NCBI GenBank assembly: GCA_023411555.1
Contig: JAEYOQ010000032.1
Coordinates: 62,001-126,000, forward strand
Direction of reading: 5' to 3'
Length of the DNA: 64,000 bases
Source: Bacillota bacterium
Lineage (GTDB): Bacteria > Bacillota > Clostridia > Lachnospirales > Lachnospiraceae
The notes under the pieces are model-generated. The model made no database searches and had not been told where the DNA came from. It worked only from the letters and a program-made list of their open reading frames with translations. Position 1 is the first letter of the stretch. The number at the start of each line of letters is the position of its first letter. The position numbers and the translations under genes were made by a program. Positions 1 through 8,400 of the stretch are shown here, piece by piece.

Positions 1-2
1 AT

Positions 3-308
3 CACTGGAGGTTCTATCTCGTTTTATGCTTTGTGGCTCTATTATTGCTTTTCTTTAATAAACGTGTGGTTTCGGCAGCTATGACAGGAGGTATTGCTAT
101 TGGCATCTTTGTCGGGAACTACCTTGGGGATATGCTAAAGCTACTCAATGAGGGGAAGATTGTAGAAGGTATGGAAGGCGAGGAGATTTGGAGACTACGA
201 CATCATCCGGGTTTTGAAATTTGGATTGGTATCATTCTTATAGCTATTGTAATTGGAGCTATCGTTCCTATTGTCTTATCCAAAAAGGCGAATAAAAGGG
301 CATGTTAA
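3..308 (+). CDS. Membrane protein, C-terminal part (5' end outside window)
   Basis: The reading frame is open from the first complete codon at base 3 with no stop upstream, so the gene begins before the window. An in-frame GTG at 33 lies inside a hydrophobic stretch and has no ribosome site, so it is not the start. About 102 residues are visible: two clearly hydrophobic segments (the start of the fragment and residues near IGIILIAIVIGAIVPIV), a soluble loop containing EGEEIWRLRHHPGFEIW between them, and a basic tail. This suggests an integral membrane protein ending in the cytoplasm. I do not recognise the family. Confidence 0.6.
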   Translation, partial: HWRFYLVLCFVALLLLFFNKRVVSAAMTGGIAIGIFVGNYLGDMLKLLNEGKIVEGMEGEEIWRLRHHPGFEIWIGIILIAIVIGAIVPIVLSKKANKRAC

Positions 309-409
309 TATCAGGGGAAAGCAGGGGTTCTGACTTAAAAAACCTTGTAAATATTGGTACAAAAGGGTACAATAAAAGTGTGACCTTATATCAGGAAGGG
401 AGGTATTTT

Positions 410-676
410 ATGAAGAGACGATACGATGTAATCCATGCGATTTTGCTAGTTCTTTTCCTTGTTATTGCCAACTTCATTGGTAATGCTGTTGTCAAGGGCG
501 TGCTACTATTAATGTTTACAGCTGTCTTAATCGTGAATACCATACTTAAGCTTAAAGATAAGATAAATGATAAAATCGGTGAACAGATTTTTTATTGGGT
601 TTTATTGATATTAGATATTATACTTGCAGTCTGTGCAATCGTTGTAATAGTAACGTCAGCTCTGGGTACACATTAA
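410..676 (+). CDS. Small membrane protein of unknown function
   Basis: An 88-residue protein starting MKRRYDVIHAI. An in-frame ATG at 302 overlaps the previous gene, but the ATG at 410 is preceded by GGGAGG with good spacing and the region between lacks protein-like character, so 410 is preferred. Three hydrophobic segments (about residues 8-22, 25-42 and 57-83) are separated by a charged loop KLKDKINDKIGEQ. It follows the previous membrane protein on the same strand by about 100 bp. No family is recognised; the function is unknown. Confidence 0.6.
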   Translation: MKRRYDVIHAILLVLFLVIANFIGNAVVKGVLLLMFTAVLIVNTILKLKDKINDKIGEQIFYWVLLILDIILAVCAIVVIVTSALGTH

Positions 677-805
677 CGCAAAGGGTAGGTATCTTAGGTT
701 ATTTTGATTACATAGAAGCTTGAACCATAAAGAACGGTATCTTAAGTGGTCCTATGAGAATGGACTAGCTATATTATATAGAAGATAAGGTATTGGAGGT
801 AAGGT

Positions 806-2302
806 ATGAAACAATTTGTTATGGCGCTTGATCAGGGGACAACAAGCTCTAGATGTATTATTTTTGATAAACAGGGGAAAATGAAAAGCGTTGCACAGAA
901 GGAATTTACGCAGATTTATCCGAAGCCCGGCTGGGTGGAGCATGATCCTATGGAGATATGGTCCTCCCAAATATCTGTAGCAACGGAGGCTATGGCCAAG
1001 CTTGGTATCGATGCCAATGAAATTGCAGCCATCGGTATTACAAATCAACGTGAGACTACGATTGTATGGAATAAGAATACCGGACAACCGGTATATAATG
1101 CTGTTGTGTGGCAGTGCCGCAGAACCTCGGATATGGTGGAGGACCTTAAGGCTAAGGGTTATGAACCTTATATTAAGGATACAACGGGACTAATCCCGGA
1201 TGCATACTTTTCAGGGACGAAAATCAAATGGATATTAGACCATGTGGAGGGAGCAAGAGAACAGGCCAAGGCGGGAGAGCTCTTGTTCGGTACTGTTGAT
1301 ACTTGGATTATTTGGAACCTGACAAAAGGGAAAACCTTTGTCACTGACTATACGAATGCATCCCGAACCATGCTTTTTGATATAAAGAAACTGACTTGGG
1401 ATGAGAAGCTACTGGCTGAACTGGATATTCCTGTTCAGATGCTACCTGAGGTTAAGCCCTCCAGTTGTATCTATGGCTATTCTGATCGCTCCCTATTTGG
1501 CGATGCAATTGCAATCGCAGGGGCAGCAGGTGATCAGCAGGCAGCACTTTTTGGACAGTGTTGTTTTGAAAAGGGTGAGGTGAAGAATACCTATGGAACC
1601 GGTTGCTTCTTACTTATGAATACCGGTACAGAAGCGATTACGTCTGAGCATGGATTGATTACAACCATTGCTGCTTCCACAGGTTCTGAGGTTCATTATG
1701 CACTTGAGGGTAGTGTATTTGTGGCAGGAGCCTCTATTCAGTGGCTAAGGGATGAACTTCAGTTAATTCGTAGTGCGGCAGAGAGTGAGACCTGTGCTCT
1801 TCAGGTGCCTGATACCAACGGTGTCTATGTGGTACCGTCCTTTACCGGTCTTGGTGCACCTTACTGGGATCAATATGCGAGAGGTGTTATTGTAGGTATT
1901 ACCCGCGGTTGTAATAAGGACCATATTATCAGAGCAACCTTAGAGTCAATCGCATATCAGACCCAGGATGTACTTCGGGCCATGGAAAGTGATTCTATGC
2001 TGACCCTGAGGTCATTAAAGGTAGACGGTGGTGCTTGTGCGAATCGTTTCCTGATGCAATTTCAAGCTGATATTCTGAATACAGAGGTTCACAAGCCGGA
2101 ATGCATCGAGACCACTGCACTAGGAGCGGCTTATCTTGCGGGACTTGCAGTCGGTTTCTGGAGTAATCAGGAGGAGATTAAAGCAAATTGGGCATTAGCT
2201 GAGACCTTCCGATCAGAAATGGACGAGGAGAAGAGAAGTAGCTTAATCGCAGGCTGGAAGAAAGCTGTGAAGCGGTCTTTTGCTTGGGAGGATCAAGCCT
2301 AG
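806..2302 (+). CDS. glpK: Glycerol kinase
   Basis: Cytoplasmic FGGY-family kinase that phosphorylates glycerol with ATP to sn-glycerol 3-phosphate. The 498 residues match the usual GlpK length. Visible hallmarks are the N-terminal phosphate-binding motif ALDQGTTSSR, the GlpK-typical PGWVEHDPMEIW, the glycerol-site segment TNQRETTIVW, GTVDTWIIWNLT, the second-domain motif GAAGDQQAALFGQ, and DGGACANRFLMQFQAD near the C terminus. An AGGT-rich ribosome site precedes the ATG. No glpF or glpD lies beside it, so it stands alone rather than in the usual glycerol operon. Confidence 0.96.
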   Translation: MKQFVMALDQGTTSSRCIIFDKQGKMKSVAQKEFTQIYPKPGWVEHDPMEIWSSQISVATEAMAKLGIDANEIAAIGITNQRETTIVWNKNTGQPVYNAVVWQCRRTSDMVEDLKAKGYEPYIKDTTGLIPDAYFSGTKIKWILDHVEGAREQAKAGELLFGTVDTWIIWNLTKGKTFVTDYTNASRTMLFDIKKLTWDEKLLAELDIPVQMLPEVKPSSCIYGYSDRSLFGDAIAIAGAAGDQQAALFGQCCFEKGEVKNTYGTGCFLLMNTGTEAITSEHGLITTIAASTGSEVHYALEGSVFVAGASIQWLRDELQLIRSAAESETCALQVPDTNGVYVVPSFTGLGAPYWDQYARGVIVGITRGCNKDHIIRATLESIAYQTQDVLRAMESDSMLTLRSLKVDGGACANRFLMQFQADILNTEVHKPECIETTALGAAYLAGLAVGFWSNQEEIKANWALAETFRSEMDEEKRSSLIAGWKKAVKRSFAWEDQA

Positions 2303-2384
2303 CGAAAGAAGGCTAAAAACCCCCTCTTAAACCGGACAAAGCAAGGGATGAATAGAGCATTGACCAGAGGAAAAGGATAATCAC

Positions 2385-3437
2385 ATGATAGATGAGAGAC
2401 TAGAGCAAAACTTTATAAATCTGGGGTATCAAAAAATCAACTCAAACACACCGGGAATTTATCTGTTCTATCGTATCTCAGATATTGAGCTTACTGTAGT
2501 TTCTGTCATCCGGATTATGGAAGGTACTGAACTGAGTAAGGAACAATACACGCATATATTGGAACAGATTAAGAATAATTTTCGCAAGGGGCCTTTTCCT
2601 GACAGAATAAGGCTACTTAGCCTGATTCTGTCTACCGAGGTGGACCGGGTGAAGCATCTGTGCATTGATAACAGGGAGGATCAGCATTGGATCGTTGATC
2701 TTACCTTGAATCGGTTAATAATTTATGAGACTGCTTCCGATGAGTTTATTCCACTAAGAGATCAACTGGAGGAGACACTGGCAGAGGAAGTAAGGGCTAC
2801 TCAGGGTCAACCAGGCTATAAGCCATTTACACTATTTAATACCCTGATCATACTGATTAATATTATAGCTTACATCCTTCTCCACTATACACCCCTCTTT
2901 GGCGGTGAAGTCAGGATGCTTGGAAAGGGTGCATTATCCTGGTATTATGTGATTAGGGAGAAGGAATATTATCGGGTGTTGACCTCGATGTTCATGCACT
3001 CGGATTTTGAACATCTCTTTAATAATATGTTGGTATTGTTTTTCGTAGGCGATAATTTAGAACGAGCCGTCGGTAAGATAAAGTATCTGGTTTTATATTT
3101 TGGCACGGGAATTCTTGCAGGGATTACCTCTATCAGTTATAATATGTGGAAGGAAAACGGTCAGTATCTGATTGGGAACTCTACGTTCTCCATTGGAGCC
3201 TCCGGTGCTATCTTTGGCGTAGTAGGTGCTATGTTTTTCGTCGTAGCAATCAATCGGGGACGGCTAGAGGACTTCAGTACTAGACAGATGGTGTTGTTTG
3301 TTATCTTTAGTCTCTATGGAGGAATTGTCAATACACAGATTGATATGGCGGCACATGTTGGTGGCTTTTTGGCGGGCATTTTGCTAGCTGCAATCGTATA
3401 TCGTCGCTCCAATAAAAGCATGAGAATGACCGGTTAG
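2385..3437 (+). CDS. Rhomboid-family intramembrane serine protease
   Basis: A 350-residue protein. Residues 1-145 form a soluble N-terminal domain, followed by about six membrane segments from residue 148. The rhomboid catalytic dyad is visible: Ser273 in GASGAIFG and His324 in AAHVGGFLAG. The conserved HSDFEHLFNNM (residues 205-215) supplies the loop histidine and asparagines that form the oxyanion site. The family cleaves single-pass membrane proteins within or near the bilayer. The N-terminal extension resembles that of YqgP-type Firmicute rhomboids only in being soluble. The substrate is unknown. It follows glpK by 82 bp and may be read through from it. Confidence 0.9.
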   Translation: MIDERLEQNFINLGYQKINSNTPGIYLFYRISDIELTVVSVIRIMEGTELSKEQYTHILEQIKNNFRKGPFPDRIRLLSLILSTEVDRVKHLCIDNREDQHWIVDLTLNRLIIYETASDEFIPLRDQLEETLAEEVRATQGQPGYKPFTLFNTLIILINIIAYILLHYTPLFGGEVRMLGKGALSWYYVIREKEYYRVLTSMFMHSDFEHLFNNMLVLFFVGDNLERAVGKIKYLVLYFGTGILAGITSISYNMWKENGQYLIGNSTFSIGASGAIFGVVGAMFFVVAINRGRLEDFSTRQMVLFVIFSLYGGIVNTQIDMAAHVGGFLAGILLAAIVYRRSNKSMRMTG

Positions 3438-3559
3438 AATAAGAATAGTAAGTATATATGATCACAATTATGATAAGGATACTTGATGTAAGAGGCTGCT
3501 TATCAAAGCAGCAAAGAAGAATATGATTTTATATCTACAGCAGGAGGAGAGGTTATTGC

Positions 3560-4561
3560 ATGAAAATTAATATCTATTATGGAGGAAGAGGATTAATTGA
3601 GGATCCGACACTCTATGTAATGAGTAAGTTGACTACAGTATTTGAGGAGCTTCGGGTACAGGTCACCAGGTACAACCTCTATGAAGAGAAGAATGCAATA
3701 TCCATGCTTCCAAAGACCTTGAAGGAAGCGGACGGAGTAATCCTTGCGGCCAACGTGGAGTGGTTCGGAATTGGTGGTCTAATGCAGCAGTTCTTGGATG
3801 CCTGCTGGTTATATGGAGATAAGGATAAGATCAGTAAGCTTTATATGCTTCCTGTAGCCATAGCGAATACCTATGGAGAAAGAGATGCTGAGCTTTATAT
3901 GATAAAGGCATGGGAGACCTTAGGTGGAATTCCGGTCAGCGGTCTGGGTGCATATGTGGAGGACCATGTAGACTTTGAGACCAATAAAGATTACTTAGAT
4001 ATCATTGAGAAGAAAGCAGAAGCCTTCTACCGCACTATTCACCAGAAGACGAAGACACTTCCCACCAGTAATGCGGCAATAAAGCAGAATGTTCTTCGCA
4101 GTAGTTCCATAACGCTCACTCCTCAGGAAAGCGAACAGCTATCCGTCTATGTCTCGGATGATACTTATGTAAAGAAACAGAAGGAAGATATAGAGGAGCT
4201 GACTCAATTATTTAAGGAAATGCTGGTTAACAACGGTGATGGGGAAGGTAGTCAGGAATTTATTAAGAATTTGAAGGACAATTTCCATCCTCTGGAGGAC
4301 TTTGTTGCCTCCTACTCCATACAAATTTCCGACAGGAAGAAGACCCTTGTGATTGAGATTGATAATAAGCGATTGAATTGCTACTATGGTGAGAAGCCGG
4401 ATGCCGATGTCATTGCAAAGACGACCCATGCTATCATGAATAAATTAGTTCTGGGCAGGGTCACCTTCCAGGGAGCGTTTATGTCCGGTGAGCTGACGGC
4501 AAAGGGTAATTTTAAGACCCTTCGTTCCTTCGATCAGGTATTTCGGTTTAATATTCTGTAA
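3560..4561 (+). CDS. Flavodoxin-fold reductase fused to an SCP2-like sterol-carrier domain
   Basis: A 333-residue protein. Residues 1-165 look like a flavodoxin / NADPH-dependent FMN reductase fold: it begins MKINIYYGG, has ADGVILAANVEWFGIGGLMQQFLDACWLY and a later GGIPVSGLGAYV strand-loop. A charged linker (about 195-235) leads to residues 236-333, which resemble the SCP2 lipid-binding fold (ending GELTAKGNFKTLRSFDQVF). Flavin binding and a hydrophobic ligand are family-level inferences. AGGAGGAG lies just upstream of the ATG. No operon partner is evident. Confidence is moderate for each domain and low for the cellular role. Confidence 0.65.
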   Translation: MKINIYYGGRGLIEDPTLYVMSKLTTVFEELRVQVTRYNLYEEKNAISMLPKTLKEADGVILAANVEWFGIGGLMQQFLDACWLYGDKDKISKLYMLPVAIANTYGERDAELYMIKAWETLGGIPVSGLGAYVEDHVDFETNKDYLDIIEKKAEAFYRTIHQKTKTLPTSNAAIKQNVLRSSSITLTPQESEQLSVYVSDDTYVKKQKEDIEELTQLFKEMLVNNGDGEGSQEFIKNLKDNFHPLEDFVASYSIQISDRKKTLVIEIDNKRLNCYYGEKPDADVIAKTTHAIMNKLVLGRVTFQGAFMSGELTAKGNFKTLRSFDQVFRFNIL

Positions 4562-4593
4562 TATGCCAGCTCTAAACCGGGTAAAAGGATGGA

Positions 4594-5346
4594 TTATAAG
4601 GGAAGTTGTATGGTAAAACTGGTTAAGCCCTGGTCAGATACAACCGAGATACTTCCATAGTGAAGATCTATAATACTCTTGGCCAAGGCGAGACCTACAC
4701 CGGTTCCATTCTTTTTAAAGGTGACAAAGGGATGAAAGATGGTCTCAAGGGCATCTTCCGGAATGGGTTCGCCATTATTGCTTATAGCGATAGATAGCTT
4801 TCTAGGGGAAGAGACAGTACCCGGGACGAGTGCCAACACTATATGTATAAAGTTACCGGGCTGTGTAGCTTCAAAGGCATTCTTAATGATATTAGTAAAT
4901 ACTTGCTTCAATTTACCGCTATCACAATTGTAGTTCATATAGGCGGCTTTACTATCCTCTGCTACGGTAAGAGTAAGTTCAACTTCTTGTGAAATTGCCT
5001 GGGGCATAAAGCTTTCAGTGATATTCTCCATTAAGGAGATTAGGTTTGTATCCTCCTTAACCAACTGCTTCACATTATTAAGCAGGGAGGCATCCTGCAT
5101 GATGCGCTCCATATCATTAATCAGATCCTGGACCTGATCCCAGTATTTATAGGTCCTAACCTCAGGCTGCTTCGTCTCGATAAATTGAATCGTGCCCTTT
5201 AGTAAAGCCAAAGGATTGCGAAGCTCATGTACGAGCATGGAGGTGGCTTTCTTATGCGAAGCGACGATAGATTGAAGAATAGGCTCCAGATCGGGATTTG
5301 ATTTTATCATGTTGGCGAGTGCGTCATTATTTATTTCGGATAACAT
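4594..5346 (-). CDS. Soluble orphan sensor histidine kinase
   Basis: A 250-residue protein with no transmembrane segment. A short N-terminal part (1-30) leads into a HisKA domain with the phosphoacceptor motif VHELRNPLALLKG, and then a HATPase domain: N box NIIKNAFEAT, a G1 region (ISNNGEPIPED), an F-like HPFVTFK, and G2 GTGVGLALAKSIIDLH. No response regulator gene is adjacent, so it is an orphan. In Clostridia, orphan kinases of this kind are candidates to phosphorylate Spo0A, but that is inference from general knowledge, not from this sequence. It is convergent with the upstream gene and divergent from the HIT gene. Confidence 0.85.
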   Translation of the reverse strand: MLSEINNDALANMIKSNPDLEPILQSIVASHKKATSMLVHELRNPLALLKGTIQFIETKQPEVRTYKYWDQVQDLINDMERIMQDASLLNNVKQLVKEDTNLISLMENITESFMPQAISQEVELTLTVAEDSKAAYMNYNCDSGKLKQVFTNIIKNAFEATQPGNFIHIVLALVPGTVSSPRKLSIAISNNGEPIPEDALETIFHPFVTFKKNGTGVGLALAKSIIDLHYGSISVVSDQGLTSFTIQLPL

Positions 5347-5473
5347 TCCATATCCCCCTTTCGTATGAGGTTATCTTAACCGTGAAAATAGTTTTATTAT
5401 CTAATATAGTATCAAATTATGGAAGTAAATACAATAAGAAGAGTGGAACAACAATCGACACAGGAGGTGTTTT

Positions 5474-5890
5474 ATGAAGGATAATTGTATTTTTTGCAAG
5501 ATTATCGCCGGAGAGATTCCTTCGGCTACCCTTTACGAGGATGAGGATTTTAAAGCTATTATGGACATTTCTCCGGCAGCAAAGGGACATACCATTATAT
5601 TATCAAAAAGGCATGCAGCGAACCTATATGAGCTGGATGATGAAACAGCTGCAAAGGGTCTGCTTATCGCCCGTAAGCTAGCAAGAGCGATTCAAGCAGA
5701 GCTTCAATGCGATGGTATGAATTTGCTTCAGAATAACGGAGAGGCAGCAGGTCAGACCATATTTCATTTCCATATGCACCTAATTCCCAGATATCATGGG
5801 GATCAGGTAAAGACGACCTGGGAGCATGGTAAATACGAGGACGGCGAAGCAGCAGCTTTAGCCGCTGCCATAGCTGCGAAAATAGGGTAA
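5474..5890 (+). CDS. HIT-family nucleotide hydrolase (HinT-like)
   Basis: A 138-residue cytoplasmic protein of normal HIT length. It begins with CIFCKIIAGEIPS, where the two cysteines are the common structural zinc ligands, has GHTIILSKRHAANLYEL in the middle, and carries the active-site histidine triad HFHMHLIPRY near residue 107. HinT-type enzymes hydrolyse nucleoside phosphoramidates and aminoacyl-adenylates; the physiological substrate is unknown. The ribosome site GGAGGTG precedes the ATG. The stop codon TAA forms the outermost bases of the large inverted repeat that follows. Confidence 0.93.
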   Translation: MKDNCIFCKIIAGEIPSATLYEDEDFKAIMDISPAAKGHTIILSKRHAANLYELDDETAAKGLLIARKLARAIQAELQCDGMNLLQNNGEAAGQTIFHFHMHLIPRYHGDQVKTTWEHGKYEDGEAAALAAAIAAKIG

Positions 5891-6120
5891 ATACAAAGGG
5901 GTTGTTGCAAAATATATAGTGTTAATGAAGGAAAGAACAACACGCATCCCTCACACACAGGTTGCCTGACATCTTATTGTTTTGTATGTTATTATCAAAC
6001 ATAAATGTTTGCTACTGTCATACAAAATCAATAATCTGTCCGTCAAACAGTGCATTATGGGATGCGTGTTGTCCTTTCCTTCAGCTACAGCTTACTTTAG
6101 CAACAACCCCTTTGAATTTA
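5888..6120. repeat. 233-bp long imperfect inverted repeat (MITE-like hairpin element)
   Basis: The left arm (5888-5950) and right arm (6059-6120) are near-complementary: CAAAGGGGTTGTTGC is identical in both, and a 25-base inner block ending CACGCATCCC has one mismatch. Between them lie a second nested inverted repeat (5974-5988 with 6019-6034) and a central palindrome CAAACATAAATGTTTG (5996-6011), so the whole element could fold into one long hairpin. It sits between the convergent HIT and murG genes and contains no open reading frame. The end sequence GGTTGTTGC loosely recalls IS6-family ends. No convincing target-site duplication is visible. It could also serve as a two-way terminator. Confidence 0.8.
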
Positions 6121-6158
6121 CGAGGTGTATTGTAATAACCAAGTCTAGCTAGTCTCTA

Positions 6159-7223
6159 TTATTTCTCAGTCTCTTTAATCAGCTTTATTATAGTATCGAT
6201 GGAGTTATTTAAATCGCTTTTGCTCATGGTATCAATATAGTTCTGCTTTTTACTCATCACATCATCAATGGCCTCTAAGAGCCTTGTAACGGTAAGATCT
6301 TCTTCCCTAACCACATAAGAATACCCCTGTCGTTCGAAGGATTCTGAATTTAATATCTGATCTCCTCTACTAGCCTTTGCTGTTAAGGGGATTAAGATAT
6401 TGGGCTTCCTAAGAGCGATCAGCTCGCAGATAGTATTAGCTCCGGCTCTGGAGATAACAAGATCAGCAGCGGCCAGCAGGTCACTTAGCTCGGCCCGGAT
6501 ATATTCAAATTGAGCATAGCCGGCGGTATTATTCAAATGTTCATCCAGATTACCCTTACCACAGAGGTGTATTACCTGATAATCGCGGAGCAGAGTGGGA
6601 AGCATACCACGGATGATCTCATTAATAACACGTGAGCCTGTACTACCGCCGATTATTAGTAATACAGGTTTATTGGCAGTAAAGCCGCAGAAATCCAAGC
6701 CCCGAATCTTGTTGCCGGAGAAGAGCTCCTTGCGGATTGGTGTACCGGTAAGAACGGCTTTACCTTCCGGAAGATAATTTAAGGTCTCGGGAAAATTAAC
6801 ACAAATCCTGGAGGCAGAGGGGAGAGCAAGCTTATTGGCTAACCCCGGGGTGATATCGGATTCATGTATAATTACCGGGATCTTTTGGCTTTTAGCCGCC
6901 ATAACAACAGGTACAGTTACAAAGCCGCCCTTGGAAAATACAATATCCGGTTTTAATTTTTTTAATAATTTACGTGCTTCCGTATAGCCCTTTATCACCT
7001 TGAAGGGATCGGTAAAATTCTTTAGGTCAAGGTATCTTCTTAATTTACCGGAGGCTATACCGTGATAGGGTATATTATATTCTTCGATGAGTCTACGTTC
7101 AATACCCTGATAAGAACCAATATATTGAATATCATAGCCCTCCTGCTTTAGTTGTGGAAGTAAAGCGATACAGGGAGTAACATGGCCTGCTGTTCCTCCT
7201 CCGGTTAAAACGATACGTTTCAT
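6159..7223 (-). CDS. murG: MurG: UDP-GlcNAc–lipid-I N-acetylglucosaminyltransferase
   Basis: Peripheral membrane glycosyltransferase that adds GlcNAc from UDP-GlcNAc to lipid I to make lipid II for peptidoglycan. The 354 residues match MurG length. Motifs are GGGTAGHVTP at the N terminus, FSKGGFVTVPVV, the lipid-facing HESDITPGLANK, GGSTGSRVINE, and the donor-site RAGANTICELIALRKPNILIPL. I chose the ATG at 7223 rather than an upstream ATG at 7238: it is preceded by GGAGGT with about 8-nt spacing and overlaps the stop of the TSCPD gene as ATGA, implying translational coupling. The usual division and cell-wall cluster is not around it, so it may be a second copy. Confidence 0.93.
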   Translation of the reverse strand: MKRIVLTGGGTAGHVTPCIALLPQLKQEGYDIQYIGSYQGIERRLIEEYNIPYHGIASGKLRRYLDLKNFTDPFKVIKGYTEARKLLKKLKPDIVFSKGGFVTVPVVMAAKSQKIPVIIHESDITPGLANKLALPSASRICVNFPETLNYLPEGKAVLTGTPIRKELFSGNKIRGLDFCGFTANKPVLLIIGGSTGSRVINEIIRGMLPTLLRDYQVIHLCGKGNLDEHLNNTAGYAQFEYIRAELSDLLAAADLVISRAGANTICELIALRKPNILIPLTAKASRGDQILNSESFERQGYSYVVREEDLTVTRLLEAIDDVMSKKQNYIDTMSKSDLNNSIDTIIKLIKETEK

Positions 7224-7471
7224 GCCAAAGACCTCCATTCCTTCAACGCCTTAGCCAACTGATCCGGACAGGAGGTGGCGCGAAAACCACAGGTTACACC
7301 TTCTAATCTACGGATCACATCATCAACCTGCATCCCAACTGCCAGCTTGGAGATACCGCTGGTATTGCCATTGCAGCCTCCCTTAAAATTGAGGTTAGTT
7401 ATCGTGTTGGTCTTCTCGTCTATCTCGAAAGTGATTTCCTGGCTACATACGCCTGAAGTTTTATATACCAT
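7220..7471 (-). CDS. TSCPD domain protein (TIGR03905-type small protein)
   Basis: An 83-residue cysteine-bearing protein. It carries the diagnostic C-terminal TSCPDQLAKAL motif, plus GVCSQEITFEID and GGCNGNTSGISKLAVGM. Four cysteines (GVCS, GGCN, VTCG, TSCPD) could bind metal. The TSCPD fold also occurs as a domain in some ribonucleotide reductases; the function of these stand-alone proteins is not established. The gene overlaps murG by four bases (ATGA), so the two are almost certainly co-translated. Confidence 0.85.
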   Translation of the reverse strand: MVYKTSGVCSQEITFEIDEKTNTITNLNFKGGCNGNTSGISKLAVGMQVDDVIRRLEGVTCGFRATSCPDQLAKALKEWRSLA

Positions 7472-7501
7472 ATCTTAATTTACCTACCTTTCATTCATGA
7501 G

Positions 7502-7532
7502 GATAGAAAGTTCTCGAAGCGTACTTTCTATC
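7502..7532. other. Small hairpin in the 372-bp gap upstream of the TSCPD and marR genes
   Basis: GATAGAAAGT (7502-7511) and ACTTTCTATC (7523-7532) form a perfect 10-bp stem around an 11-nt loop, 31 bp from the TSCPD start codon. It could lie in the leader of the TSCPD-murG transcript. It is not followed by a T tract in either direction. The rest of 7472-7763 is AT-rich, and I see no gene in it. Confidence 0.5.
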
Positions 7533-7763
7533 GTATAGTAATCCAAACAACTGCGTATAAAGCACACGTCAAGAGACGTACGCTTCCCCTAATCCTGCAG
7601 AGTAATAAAGACACAATTGTATATTTAATAGATATCGCATTTAGTAATATATATGTAGCAAGAATTCTATTAGCTACAAATATTGTAATGTCACTAATAA
7701 TCGAGTACATTGTATCTCAGACCCTACTATTTTGCAAATGATTTTTTCGTGAAATAAACATAC

Positions 7764-7792
7764 TTGACAATTGTACTATATAGTACTATACT
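7764..7792 (+). promoter_or_regulatory. marR promoter with a 14-bp palindromic operator in the spacer
   Basis: TTGACA (7764-7769), a 17-bp spacer and TATACT (7787-7792) make a near-consensus sigma-A promoter. The perfect palindrome GTACTATATAGTAC (7773-7786) fills the spacer and ends exactly at the -10 box, as expected for a dimeric repressor that blocks RNA polymerase. MarR proteins commonly repress their own promoter through such sites, so autoregulation is the likely meaning. The start codon lies about 50 bp downstream. Confidence 0.8.
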
Positions 7793-7843
7793 GCAAAGTA
7801 CAGTGAGTACATGCATAGTAAGTTACAGTGAAAGGGGATGCCG

Positions 7844-8269
7844 ATGAAAACAAGCGGCGGATTTTTACTTTCTCAAATTCATCAGCTTAGTGGGAGAGCA
7901 TTTGAGAAAATGATAAGAGAAAGCGAGATAGATGCTTTTAATGGAGCTCAGGGAAGAATACTCTATGTGCTTTGGGAGAATGAAAAGCTATCCATTAGCG
8001 AAGTAGGTAAGCTTACCTCTTTAGCTAAGACTACTTTAACCGGTATGCTTGACCGGATGGAAGAAGGCGGCCTGGTTGAGCGGATACCGGATAAGAAGAA
8101 CCGGAGACAGATATTCGTCCAGATTACTGAGAAGGCGAAGGCATATCGCGAGAAGTATGAAGAGGTGTCGGAGCAGATGAACCAATTATTTTATCAGGGC
8201 TTTCAAGAAGAGGAAATAAGGGAATTTGAAGATATGCTAAGGCGTATCAAGGCAAACCTGGAGAAGTAG
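7844..8269 (+). CDS. MarR-family transcriptional regulator
   Basis: A 141-residue winged-helix DNA-binding protein. The helix-turn-helix lies around LSISEVGKLTSLAKTTLTGM, followed by the wing segment GLVERIPDKKNRRQIFVQIT and a C-terminal dimerisation helix. The ATG at 7844 is chosen over 7838 because the AAGGGG ribosome site is seven bases from the former and touches the latter. Its own promoter carries a palindrome, suggesting autorepression. It precedes a PNPOx-fold gene by 131 bp on the same strand, which is the most likely co-regulated target. The effector is unknown. Confidence 0.9.
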   Translation: MKTSGGFLLSQIHQLSGRAFEKMIRESEIDAFNGAQGRILYVLWENEKLSISEVGKLTSLAKTTLTGMLDRMEEGGLVERIPDKKNRRQIFVQITEKAKAYREKYEEVSEQMNQLFYQGFQEEEIREFEDMLRRIKANLEK

Positions 8270-8400
8270 AAAACCAAGCTATATATCCAGGGTGAATCAT
8301 CTGAGCATCAGAGATCTCCTAGGGGGAGGCTCAAGATGTGGGTCGTAGTAAGCACAATTAAAGAAAATATTGGAGGCAGAAAAATAAGGAGGGTAATGAT

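Noticed and set aside
752..1087. An open frame opposite the start of glpK
   Set aside because: It lies antisense to a clear glycerol kinase gene and has no recognisable protein features.
7528..7710. A 60-codon open frame on the minus strand in the gap before marR
   Set aside because: It has no ribosome site, its composition is low-complexity AT-rich, and it covers part of a regulatory region; likely chance.
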